A stretch of 64,000 nucleotides of DNA, taken from assembly GCF_001624695.1 (NCBI RefSeq), contig NZ_JSEP01000012.1, positions 1 to 64,000 on the forward strand, written 5' to 3'. Shown piece after piece: positions 1 to 7,274 of this stretch. Each line of letters begins with the position of its first letter. Position 1 is the stretch's first letter. The notes under the pieces are model-generated. The model was not told where the DNA came from. It saw only the letters and a list, made by a program, of their open reading frames with translations, and searched no databases. The DNA comes from Labrenzia sp. OB1 (GTDB taxonomy: Bacteria > Pseudomonadota > Alphaproteobacteria > Rhizobiales > Stappiaceae). Made by a program: the position numbers and the translations under genes.

Positions 1-357
1 GTGCCGGTGCGCACGATCACTCTTCACAGCAAGGTTGCCGCCTCGGCCGAGCGCGCGTTTCACAAGATCCGCGGCCTCTATTCAGACCGGCAGATCAAGG
101 ATCTCGGTCTCGATCTCTTTGGCGGTTCGTTGAACGTGCGCCGCATGCGCGGCGGCAGCCGCTATTCCATGCATTCCTGGGGCATTGCCATCGACTTCGA
201 TCCGGAACGCAACCGCCTGTCCTGGAAGCGGCCACAGGCGCGCCTGTCGCTCGACGACGCCATTCCGTTCTGGCGCGCATGGGAAGCCGAGGGCTGGGTC
301 TCGCTCGGCCGCGCCGCCAATTTTGACTGGATGCACGTCCAGGCGGCCCGTCTTTAA
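1..357 (+). CDS. M15-type peptidase, probable phage endolysin (possibly 5' partial)
   Basis: Predicted zinc D-Ala-D-Ala carboxypeptidase-like muralytic enzyme that would cut peptidoglycan cross-links at phage lysis. The 118-residue product carries the M15 zinc pattern: His58 in SMHSWGIAIDFD, followed six residues later by Asp65, and a second cluster FDWMHVQ (Asp109, His112) near the C-terminus. GTG at base 1 could be the true start, but the window edge prevents checking, so the gene may be truncated. There is no signal peptide, as expected for an endolysin released through a holin. The holin-like and spanin-like genes immediately downstream support the lysis role. Confidence 0.75.
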   Translation: MPVRTITLHSKVAASAERAFHKIRGLYSDRQIKDLGLDLFGGSLNVRRMRGGSRYSMHSWGIAIDFDPERNRLSWKRPQARLSLDDAIPFWRAWEAEGWVSLGRAANFDWMHVQAARL

Positions 358-369
358 AGGAGGTTTCCA

Positions 370-588
370 ATGATCAAGACATACAAGCGGGAAACCGCAT
401 GGGCCTTGCTCGCCGCTCTTCTCGTGCTTTGCGGGTTCGATCTGTGGAGTGGGGGCGGCAGCGCGGCACAATATTGGGCGGAGCTTTTGACGACGCCGGT
501 GTTTCTGTTCGCCGGCGGGGCTTTCGGCCTCGACGTCGTTGCCAAACAGTGGCCGAAGAAGACCCGCCAACCGCAGGACTTCGGCTGA
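370..588 (+). CDS. Small membrane protein, holin-like
   Basis: A 72-residue protein with two predicted hydrophobic segments (about residues 9-26 and 38-57), separated by a short polar loop and ending in a basic, polar tail. An AAGGAGG ribosome binding site at 357-363 sits seven bases before the ATG, which fixes the start. It follows the endolysin by 12 bases and overlaps the next gene by one base (TGATG), so the genes are translationally linked. Size, topology and place in a lysis cassette suggest a holin, but no holin family is recognised from sequence alone. Confidence 0.6.
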   Translation: MIKTYKRETAWALLAALLVLCGFDLWSGGGSAAQYWAELLTTPVFLFAGGAFGLDVVAKQWPKKTRQPQDFG

Positions 589-938
589 TGCTGGTGGTCA
601 TCGGCTGGTTCTGGAAATCCAGAACCGGCGCCATCCTGACCGCCTTTGCGGCAGTCGGGCTGGCGCTCTTCACCTGGCACACGTTCGACAAGTCGAGTGC
701 CGTCCGCGCGGTCGTTTCGTCTTTTGTCGCCGATGTCGAGCTTGCCGCGGCCGAGGCCGAGCTGGCCGTACTCAAGCGCCGCACCGCCGCTTTGGAAACC
801 GCGAACTTCTCCTTTCAGCAACAGCTGACGGAGTCCGAAGCCCTGCGCACCCAACAAGCCCTGGAGCTGGATGATTATGTTTCGACTGTTGATGCTGTTG
901 TCGATCGGCCTCTTTTTGAGCGCCTGTCAAACCGATAG
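588..938 (+). CDS. Rz-like inner-membrane spanin (i-spanin)
   Basis: A 116-residue protein with an N-terminal membrane anchor (about residues 9-31), then an Ala/Glu/Leu-rich helical stretch (about 48-95) that looks like a coiled coil. This is the architecture of phage Rz proteins, which link inner and outer membranes with an Rz1 lipoprotein and fuse them at the last step of lysis. The ATG overlaps the previous stop (TGATG at 586-590). A lipoprotein gene overlaps its 3' end in another frame, the classical Rz/Rz1 arrangement. The assignment rests on architecture and context; spanins are poorly conserved in sequence. Confidence 0.6.
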   Translation: MLVVIGWFWKSRTGAILTAFAAVGLALFTWHTFDKSSAVRAVVSSFVADVELAAAEAELAVLKRRTAALETANFSFQQQLTESEALRTQQALELDDYVSTVDAVVDRPLFERLSNR

Positions 939-1173
939 GGACCGGGCAAAGCAGGCCGGGGCCAGGCTCGGGGCGGCCGCTGCCGAAACTGCGCCGCCCG
1001 ATCTTCCCTCAGACTGTCGCGAGCGAGAGCGCTCCGGCGTTCAAGTCGGCGATCCATTGGATTTGGCGCTGATCAAGACCGACCAGGCGCTTGGCCGCGC
1101 GAACAGCCGGGTCGCGCGTTGCGCGGACTGGCACGACACGTTTCGGAGCCAAGTGGCAGGAGGTGTAAAATGA
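871..1173 (+). CDS. Rz1-like outer-membrane lipoprotein spanin (o-spanin)
   Basis: A 100-residue predicted lipoprotein: a hydrophobic signal ends in the lipobox LSAC, with Cys19 as the lipidation site, followed by a charged, Ala-rich periplasmic part. It starts inside the preceding Rz-like gene and shares 68 bases with it in a different frame. ATG 877 is an alternative start two codons on. Its stop overlaps the next start (ATGA, 1170-1173). A lipoprotein overlapping a membrane-anchored coiled-coil protein just after an endolysin is diagnostic of a two-component spanin pair. It is longer than lambda Rz1 and not proline-rich. Confidence 0.6.
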   Translation: MIMFRLLMLLSIGLFLSACQTDRDRAKQAGARLGAAAAETAPPDLPSDCRERERSGVQVGDPLDLALIKTDQALGRANSRVARCADWHDTFRSQVAGGVK

Positions 1174-1499
1174 GAGAGTTGATCGGATGGTTTTGGGACT
1201 TGCCACTCACGAAGATGGCCGCGATTACTGCCTTTGCCGCAATCGGAGCAGCTTTGCCGAAGGATCTTTCGGCACGCGATCGCCTGATGACCTTTTTCGT
1301 CGGATTCATGGCGGCGCTGGTGTTCGGTGATCCGGTGCGAAGCTTGCTCGGCTTCAGCGAAGCATGGGCCTATGGAATGGCCGGCATTCTTGCTATGACA
1401 GGCAGGAACATCGCCGTGTTCATCCTGCGGGCCAGCCGGGATCCGAAGACGTTTGCGCAGGATGTGCTGGAGATCTGGAGGGGGGTGCCGAGGAAGTAG
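1170..1499 (+). CDS. Small membrane protein of the lysis cassette
   Basis: A 109-residue protein with hydrophobic segments around residues 14-31, 40-60 and 65-83 and a charged C-terminal tail. An AGGAGG site (1159-1164) precedes the ATG, which overlaps the spanin stop by four bases, so it is the fifth gene of a tightly packed run. It could be a second holin or antiholin, since many phages carry two small membrane proteins for lysis timing. The shared WFW motif near its N-terminus and that of the Rz-like protein is curious but unexplained. No family is recognised. Confidence 0.55.
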   Translation: MRELIGWFWDLPLTKMAAITAFAAIGAALPKDLSARDRLMTFFVGFMAALVFGDPVRSLLGFSEAWAYGMAGILAMTGRNIAVFILRASRDPKTFAQDVLEIWRGVPRK

Positions 1500-1641
1500 T
1501 GAGCCGGGGTAACCGAACCGGAAGAACCGGCCCGGAGCTGCCGTTGACCAACCAGTCAAGATGCTGCAGTCGCAGCCCGCATTGCCCACATTCGCCGCAG
1601 GTGCGACACTAGAAGCTACTTCCTTACGGAAAGAAGAGAAC

Positions 1642-2118
1642 TTGCCGGTTTATTTTTTAGCCAATGGAGAAGAGCGATTAAGCCCGATTAAGATCGGGCG
1701 AACTAATTCCCTCAAGCGCAGGATGTCCGAGCTCCAAACTGGTAACCCCGTTCAGCTCAGGTTACTTGGTTACATTGAAACCACAGAAGATGCTTCGCTC
1801 GAAGCACAGTTGCATCGGGAATTTTACCAGAAGCGTCTGTCTGGAGAATGGTTCGACATTGAAGCCGAAGAAATCGTCCCCGTTCTGTTGTCGGCAGGTG
1901 CTGCAGCATACGCTCCACCAGAAGATGCCATCTTTGAGTTCGAGAGCTACGACCGTTCCGGTATTCCATGCTTTGTAAGAGGAGCAGCATGGCTCGACCT
2001 TCAGGTTGAGGAGCTTTGTCCTTCTTGCGGGTGTTTTGGTGGAATCCACTACCAAGGTGGACCAGCCGGTGAAATCTGTCTTCGATGTGGTTACATGCCC
2101 ACTCACCACGATGCCTGA
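1642..2118 (+). CDS. GIY-YIG (T5orf172-type) nuclease with C-terminal zinc ribbon
   Basis: A 158-residue protein whose first 75 residues fit the T5orf172/Mug113 branch of the GIY-YIG superfamily: VYFL near residue 3, KIGRT at 17-21, an internal LHREFY (His58, Glu60) and GEWF at 68-71. These are small DNA nucleases common in phages and mobile elements. The C-terminus adds two Cys pairs (CPSC at 126-129 and CLRC at 146-149) that probably form a zinc ribbon. The frame is open from 1561, but TTG 1642 gives the usual family N-terminus and has an AAGAAGAG stretch in front. Base composition is more AT-rich than in the core genome. It is probably phage cargo. Confidence 0.65.
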   Translation: MPVYFLANGEERLSPIKIGRTNSLKRRMSELQTGNPVQLRLLGYIETTEDASLEAQLHREFYQKRLSGEWFDIEAEEIVPVLLSAGAAAYAPPEDAIFEFESYDRSGIPCFVRGAAWLDLQVEELCPSCGCFGGIHYQGGPAGEICLRCGYMPTHHDA

Positions 2119-2321
2119 ACAAAGGCCTTCCCGGCCCTTTGCTGCCAAAGAACATCTTCTCAATCAATGGCCGTTTTGCGCCTTCAGTTTCAGACATTCG
2201 CAATCCGGACCGAGATACCAAAAAGTCGCCGATCATTCTGCTGTGACATGATCCCTATTCCGCAACTCATAGTAACCGTGCTAGGAAACCACGCCTATGG
2301 CCATATTGTCGAGCCTCTGAA

Positions 2322-3308
2322 GTGGACTGTCGGAATTTGAAATTGAAGTATGCCTATGAGGATTTGAGCGATGATCAGTTCGAGAAGCTGATCGTGATTT
2401 TGTGCCAACGGCTGCTTGGCATGTCTGTGAAGGGCTTTGCCAAGGGCCCTGATGGTGGACGCGACGCCAAGTTCGTCGGCACGGCCGAGCTTCTTCCGAG
2501 TACAACTGATCCTTGGGTTGGTACGGTAATCGTCCAAGCCAAGCACACCAACGGCTACAACCGCAATTTCGGCGAGGCCGATTTCTACAGTAAGCAATCT
2601 AAAGACACGGTGATTGGTAAGGAGGTGTCGCGGATTACCAAACTGCGCAAATCCGGCCAGCTCAATCACTATATGCTCTTCGCGAACCGTCGATTGGCAG
2701 GCAATGCGGATCAGGTAATCACTCAGCACATTGCAGAAGAATGCAACCTGCCTGAAAGTTCGATCTATCTCTGCGGGCTGGAGCAGCTCGAGCTCTTTAT
2801 GAGGCAATTTCCTGAAGTCCCAGCCTTGGCTGACCTCGATCCAGTTGATTCGCCATTGATTGTCTCACCGGACGAATTGGCCATCGTCGTCGAAGCGATC
2901 GCTAGCCACGAAGTCGATTTGTCAACGGTTCTCGATGCACTGCCGGCCGAACGAACGTCGTATGAGACAAAGAATTCACTCAACAACATGACGCCAGAAT
3001 ATGCCGCCGCCCTTCGTAGGCGCTATCTCAAGGATACGGCGCAGATCAGGACGTTTTTGGCGGCGCCCGAAAATTTGGACATCCTCAGATCCTACGAAGC
3101 GACCACCGAGGAGTTCCAGATGAAGATCATTTCGAAGCGAAAGGACTTCCAGAATTTTGACGCAGTCATGGAGTATCTGCTTGATCTTCTGTTCCAGCGT
3201 GATCCAATCCTACGCCAGAAGCAGCACAGGCGTTTGACCCGTGCTGTGCTCTTCTACATGTATTGGAACTGTGATATAGGGGAGATCGTCGATGCTGAGA
3301 CCGAGTAA
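2322..3308 (+). CDS. ABC-3C system effector with Mrr-like nuclease domain
   Basis: A 328-residue protein whose N-terminus resembles restriction-endonuclease-fold (Mrr-like) domains: DGGRD at 44-48 and VIVQAKH at 69-75, giving the D...(Q)xK catalytic pattern. The C-terminal half (about 210-328) is helical and fits the C-terminal domain that defines effectors of ABC-three-component conflict systems. It overlaps the small middle-component gene by 17 bases, and the ATPase follows, so the gene order effector/MC/ABC matches known ABC-3C loci. GTG 2322 is the assigned start; TTG 2337 is possible. The inferred role is DNA cleavage gated by the ATPase. Activity of this class is predicted from genomics, not shown here. 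Confidence 0.7.
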   Translation: MDCRNLKLKYAYEDLSDDQFEKLIVILCQRLLGMSVKGFAKGPDGGRDAKFVGTAELLPSTTDPWVGTVIVQAKHTNGYNRNFGEADFYSKQSKDTVIGKEVSRITKLRKSGQLNHYMLFANRRLAGNADQVITQHIAEECNLPESSIYLCGLEQLELFMRQFPEVPALADLDPVDSPLIVSPDELAIVVEAIASHEVDLSTVLDALPAERTSYETKNSLNNMTPEYAAALRRRYLKDTAQIRTFLAAPENLDILRSYEATTEEFQMKIISKRKDFQNFDAVMEYLLDLLFQRDPILRQKQHRRLTRAVLFYMYWNCDIGEIVDAETE

Positions 3309-3540
3309 GCACGCGCACCCCGACCGTACCATCGTAAATGTTGCGCTGCTGTTGCTCGTGAGGCTTCGCACCCAACGCCTGTGTGACTACGATTCCCTGC
3401 GCACGTATGCTCGTAAGGCCGTCGTTGGCGGAGACGTGCTGTTTTTACCTTCGCTCAACTTCCTCTATTTGCTCGGTTTGATCGAATACCACCCTAAGAC
3501 CGATGCAATCGAATATGTGGGGCAGAATGAAGCCGTCTAA
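3292..3540 (+). CDS. ABC-3C system middle component, MC6-like
   Basis: An 82-residue protein with the features of the small MC6-type middle component: an N-terminal PSKHAHPDR segment, a hydrophobic helix (VALLLLVRL), and a C-terminal FLPSLNFLYLLGLIEY stretch that looks like a short winged helix. It overlaps the effector by 17 bases and the ATPase start (ATG 3527) by 14 bases. Such tight coupling implies a stoichiometric complex. In this class of systems the middle component is thought to bridge the SMC/RecN-like ATPase and the effector. The family call is from pattern and context. Confidence 0.6.
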   Translation: MLRPSKHAHPDRTIVNVALLLLVRLRTQRLCDYDSLRTYARKAVVGGDVLFLPSLNFLYLLGLIEYHPKTDAIEYVGQNEAV

Positions 3541-5320
3541 GCTTTATTCCAACATGTCCGCCTTATTCGCACCGGTGGAGTTCGAGCCCGAACTCAACGT
3601 GGTGCTAGCGGAAATTCGTCTGCCCGAAAACCGCGATCGCGATACGCATAATCTTGGCAAGACCACGCTCGGCCGCTTACTTGATTTTGGTTTTCTGTCG
3701 GGGCGGGATTCCAAGTTCTTTCTGTTCAAACATCTCGACCGCTTCAAGGAATTCATATTTTACCTGGAAATAGAACTATCTGACAATAGTTTCGTTACTG
3801 TCCGGCGCAGCGTCGCCAATGCGTCGAGGATCGCATTCAAAAAGCATACCGCACGCCATCAGGATTTCTCGACCCTACCCGATCTCGAATGGGATCATGT
3901 CGATGTCCCATTCGAACGCGCAAAAGAATTGCTTGATAGCTTGCTGGACTGGCGAGCGCTGAAGCCGTGGCCCTATCGTAAGGGGCTCGGCTACTTCCTC
4001 CGGTCACAGGAAGATTTTCGCGACGTTTTCCAACTGCGAAAATTTGCCAACTCGCATGCAGACTGGAAACCCTTCCTTGCACATATTCTCGGTTTCGATG
4101 CTGAGTTGATCAGGCAGCACTATGAGAAGGAGGCTGAGCTCAAAGTCAAAGAGTTCAACACCTCTACGATCCGGCAAGAACTCGGGGGCGAGATTGAGGA
4201 CGCGGGCAAGATCGATGGGCTTTTGCTGCTCAAGCGGCAGGAGGTTGACAAGAAACAACAGCGCCTCGACGCTTTTGATTTCCGGAGCTAGGATAGAGCT
4301 GACACCAAGCTACTCGTGGACCAAGTGGACGAACGAATCGCCACACTCAACCAGCGGCGGTATTCGCTAAGCCAGAACAGGAAGAAAATCATCTCTTCAT
4401 TGAAAGAGGACCAGATCCTCTTTGATCCGGACGATGCGAGTGAGCTGTTCCGCGAGGCCGGAGTTTTATTCTCAGGGCAAGTAAAACGTGATTTTCAGCA
4501 ACTGATCGCCTTCAATAAGGCGATCACCGATGAGCGGCGTAGCTATTTAATTGAGGAGCGTGCGGAAATTGAGGCAGAGCTGAAAACCATCAACACGGAA
4601 TTGAATGCGCTCGGCAAGCGCCGTTCGGAATTGCTAGCGTACCTGAGCAGCGCGGATTCTTTCGCGAAATACAAGCGTCTTTCTAATCAACTCGTGACGC
4701 TTCGGGCCGATATCGAAAGCCTTGAGCGGCAGCGTGAGTTTGTCCAAAGGCTCCAGAAACTGAGGGCGGACATTCGTACTCTCGCCGAAGAGAAGACGCA
4801 CCTACAGGCGGCAATCGAAGCGGACGTCGAGGCGAAGAACGCCGATGCAGGAAGTTTGTTCTCGCGCATTCGCTTGTTCTTCAACGAAATAATCGAAGAC
4901 GTCATCGACCAGAAGGCGCTTCTGAGCGTCGTTGTCAACCAGAACGGACATCTTGATTTCCGCGCCGAGCTGCTAGACGATGCAGGCATCGCGACCAGTG
5001 CCGATCGCGGGTTTAGCTATAAGAAACTGCTCTGCATTGCCTTCGATCTCGCGATGCTGCGCGCGCATCTTGATGACGCCTTTCCTCGCTTCGCCTTCCA
5101 CGATGGTGTCTTTGAATCACTCGACGACCGAAAGAAGGAAAATCTTCTTGGCGTGATTCGACGCTACTCCTCGCTAGGCCTTCAGTCGATCATTACATTG
5201 ATCGACACGGATCTGCCCTCTCGAACCGAAGGCGAACCCGTGTTTGATGAATCAGAGATCGTCGTATTGCTTCATGATGAAGATGACAGCGGGAGACTGT
5301 TTAGGATGGGGCCATGGTAG
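3527..5320 (+). pseudogene. ABC-3C system ATPase (DUF2326-type), interrupted by one in-frame amber codon
   Basis: One reading frame of 598 codons encodes an SMC/RecN-like ABC ATPase, but codon 255 (4289-4291) is TAG. The N-terminal part (254 residues) carries the Walker A motif HNLGKTTLGR at 41-50. The C-terminal part has a long coiled coil (about 260-440) and the family's ATPase end, with FAFHDGVFE near 522-530 and ITLIDTDLP after it. The frame is unbroken on both sides of the TAG and coding continues at once (DRADTKLLVD), so a single CAG-to-TAG change is the simplest explanation. It may be a recent nonsense mutation, a readthrough codon or a base-call error. Without readthrough the protein loses its signature and Walker B half and the system would be inactive. 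Confidence 0.75.
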
Positions 5321-5429
5321 TTACAATCACGTCAGAATTCGAAACGCACTGACACTTGACCGACAGTCCGCTTCCGTATGCTTTTGGTCATTCGTACAGA
5401 CCGCGACGAACGACCGCTCTCCGTCCGTT

Positions 5430-5666
5430 CTAGCCGCGATCTTCCCTCGGCGCCGTCGTGGCGGGTTTGCTGTGAAAGTGGGATCTGTCACCGGTGAGCT
5501 TTTCCGCCAGGTCGTCGATCGCTTCCATGACGTATCCGGCTTTCCGATACTCCACTGAGCCAATCTTCGCCTCTCGCGTCAGCTGCACCGCGCCGTCGCG
5601 GCCGAGCGCGAGCTTTTCCAATATCTGATCCGTCTTGATGTGTCCGCGGCCGCTTCTGCCTGACAT
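5430..5666 (-). CDS. Small hypothetical protein
   Basis: A 78-residue charged protein with a basic N-terminus (MSGRSGRGHIKTDQ) and a helical middle (QILEKLALGRDGAVQLTREA, then VMEAIDDLAEKL). It has no membrane segment or cysteine. Composition and the amphipathic helices look like a real small protein, and I recall similar short genes in alphaproteobacterial mobile elements, but no function is known to me. It points away from the short plus-strand gene at 5733, sharing a divergent promoter region. It could be a small DNA-binding or regulatory protein; that is a guess. Confidence 0.4.
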   Translation of the reverse strand: MSGRSGRGHIKTDQILEKLALGRDGAVQLTREAKIGSVEYRKAGYVMEAIDDLAEKLTGDRSHFHSKPATTAPREDRG

Positions 5667-5732
5667 GTCGGGTCACCGTTTGCTTGTTTCTGTTTCCTAC
5701 TCATAGGAACAAAACACGAACGAGGCAAACAG

Positions 5733-5876
5733 GTGACCGATCAAATCTTCCCGCAAAAAGACGCGGGAGATCCGGAGCGCGCCAACGCACCGGATACCGG
5801 CAGTCTGCCAAGACCAATCGCCGGCCGATGTCTGACAAGCATTCCATCGCCCCCACGAGCAGGCCCGAAGGCCTGA
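5733..5876 (+). CDS. Possible small ORF, 47 codons
   Basis: A GTG-initiated frame with a GAGG ribosome binding motif at 5722-5725, seven bases ahead. It encodes a short acidic start (VTDQIFPQKDAGDPERANAP) followed by a Pro/Arg-rich tail. It lies between the minus-strand small gene and the methylase and ends 43 bases before the methylase ATG. The first half looks like a natural protein N-terminus, the second half less so, so this may be a truncated gene. No family is recognised. Confidence 0.25.
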   Translation: MTDQIFPQKDAGDPERANAPDTGSLPRPIAGRCLTSIPSPPRAGPKA

Positions 5877-5919
5877 TTCTGCTCTGCCGCAGATGGGGGA
5901 TTACTGGAAGGCAAAATGG

Positions 5920-6753
5920 ATGGAGTCAAACCTATTTGGTGAACTTGAGAGTGAAGGCGTATCCCCGGTTGCGCCTTGGATGGGTGGAAAACGGAATCTT
6001 GCAAAGCGCCTGACGCGAATAATTTCGACGGTGGATCACCAGATCTATGCGGAGCCATTTGTGGGGATGGGTGGAGTTTTCCTCCGGCGGTCCTTCATCC
6101 CGAAGGCCGAAGTAATCAACGACTTCTCCGGCGATGTGATCAACCTCTTCCGCATCCTCCAGCGCCACTACCAACAGTTCCTGGACTGTTTAAAGTTCCA
6201 GATAACAAGTCGCCGCGAATTCGAGCGATTGATTAAAACCGACCCTACGACACTGACAGACCTGGAGCGAGCCGCTCGATTTCTGTATTTGCAGAAAACG
6301 GCCTTCGGCGGAAAAGTCACGGGTCAGAGTTTCGGGATAAGCCCTGATCGGGGTGGACGCTTCAACATCTCGACGCTTGCGCCGATGCTGGAAGATGTCC
6401 ACGAGCGGCTTGCGGGTGTCGTAATCGAGAACCTGTCGTTCACCGAATTCATCCCGCGGTATGATCGCCCTGGAACTCTGTTCTACTGCGATCCGCCGTA
6501 CTTCGGGTGCGAGGATGACTACGGCAAAGAGATGTTCTCGAAGGATGACTTCTCCCGACTCGCGGATCTGATGGAAGGCGTGAAGGGAAAAGTGCTGCTC
6601 TCAATAAACGACACTCCTGAGATCCGGAGCATTTTTTCGGCCTTTCACCAAAAGCAGGTGAACGTGACCTACACGGTCAGTGAAACCGCTCCGCAGGAAT
6701 TCAGCGAGCTGATCATATCCAATTTTGATCACCCTCTGCTGAGACTTTCCTAG
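5920..6753 (+). CDS. DNA adenine methylase, D12 class (Dam-like)
   Basis: N6-adenine DNA methyltransferase that uses S-adenosylmethionine. The 277-residue product has the D12/Dam motif order: APWMGGKRN at 18-26, EPFVGMGG at 45-52 (SAM binding), VINDFSGD near 66, and the catalytic DPPY at 191-194. ATG 5920 is preferred over ATG 5893 because GGAAGG lies just before it and the family N-terminus begins close to the first motif. There is no cognate endonuclease gene, so it is a solitary methylase, typical of phages that hide their DNA from host restriction or alter regulation. Recognition sequence cannot be read from the sequence; GATC is only the family default. Confidence 0.85.
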   Translation: MESNLFGELESEGVSPVAPWMGGKRNLAKRLTRIISTVDHQIYAEPFVGMGGVFLRRSFIPKAEVINDFSGDVINLFRILQRHYQQFLDCLKFQITSRREFERLIKTDPTTLTDLERAARFLYLQKTAFGGKVTGQSFGISPDRGGRFNISTLAPMLEDVHERLAGVVIENLSFTEFIPRYDRPGTLFYCDPPYFGCEDDYGKEMFSKDDFSRLADLMEGVKGKVLLSINDTPEIRSIFSAFHQKQVNVTYTVSETAPQEFSELIISNFDHPLLRLS

Positions 6754-6888
6754 ATGGTCGGGACGGCTGTCTGATTCTATCAGTGCGACTGACGATACAG
6801 GCGTGGCTGGCGCTGCCGATCAGCAGCCTCGGCCACACCTGGGCTTTCGGGGCCGGAAAAGTTAGCGGGGTGGAATGAGAACAAAAGT

Positions 6889-7081
6889 GTCCCACTTTTT
6901 GAGGGGTGGTAAAAAGTGGGACGTTTAGACCCAAAAAACTCAATGAAAACAAAGGGACAAAAAGCGGGTGGAGGCCCCGACCGGAATCACAACTTCACTT
7001 GTCAGATTGACGGCGCGACTCAGGAACAAAGGAAAAACCCGTGTGGGACTTTTGTGGGACTTTTGTCTCAATAAGTCCCAC
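6889..7081. repeat. Five GTGGGAC heptamers beside the tRNA, candidate integrase arm sites
   Basis: The 431 bases between the methylase and the tRNA hold no convincing gene but carry GTGGGAC (or its complement) five times: 6889-6895 (-), 6916-6922 (+), 7043-7049 (+), 7054-7060 (+) and 7075-7081 (-). Several extend to GTGGGACTTTTG or AAAAGTGGGAC, and the first two form an 11-base inverted repeat (6890-6900 with 6911-6921). Short repeated sites in both orientations next to a tRNA 3' end resemble the arm-type sites of tyrosine-integrase attachment regions. That function is inference; no integrase gene is visible in the window. Confidence 0.45.
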
Positions 7082-7184
7082 GCGGGCCATATTGAGCCTA
7101 ATTTGTACACTCTTTGTTCCCTTCTCGCTCTGCCAAATACAGGCAAGAACGAACCAAAAAAGCAAAGGAAAAACAGAAGGTTAT

Positions 7185-7274
7185 TGGCGGTGAGGGTGGG
7201 ATTCGAACCCACGGTACGCTCTCACGCACGGCGGTTTTCAAGACCGCTGCCTTAAACCACTCGGCCACCTCACC
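7185..7274 (-). tRNA. tRNA-Ser (anticodon TGA)
   Basis: A 90-base gene with a complete cloverleaf: the acceptor GGTGAGG pairs with CCTCACC, the anticodon loop reads CTTGAAA (anticodon TGA, decoding UCA), there is a long class II variable arm (GTGCGTGAGAGCGTAC region), the T loop is GGGTTCGAATCCC, and the 3' CCA is encoded (complement at 7185-7187). The 3' end points toward the phage-derived region at lower coordinates, the orientation expected if an element integrated into the 3' end of this tRNA and restored it. Confidence 0.97.

Noticed and set aside
5684..6013. 109-codon frame overlapping the methylase start
   Set aside because: Its second half is the methylase read in another frame and its first half lacks protein-like features.
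6890..6921. Eleven-base hairpin as a terminator for the methylase gene
   Set aside because: The arms are AT-rich at the loop side and no T run follows; the shared GTGGGAC heptamer fits a repeat-site reading better.
6889..7081. GTGGGAC repeats as a possible CRISPR array
   Set aside because: The repeats are only seven bases, occur in both orientations and are irregularly spaced.
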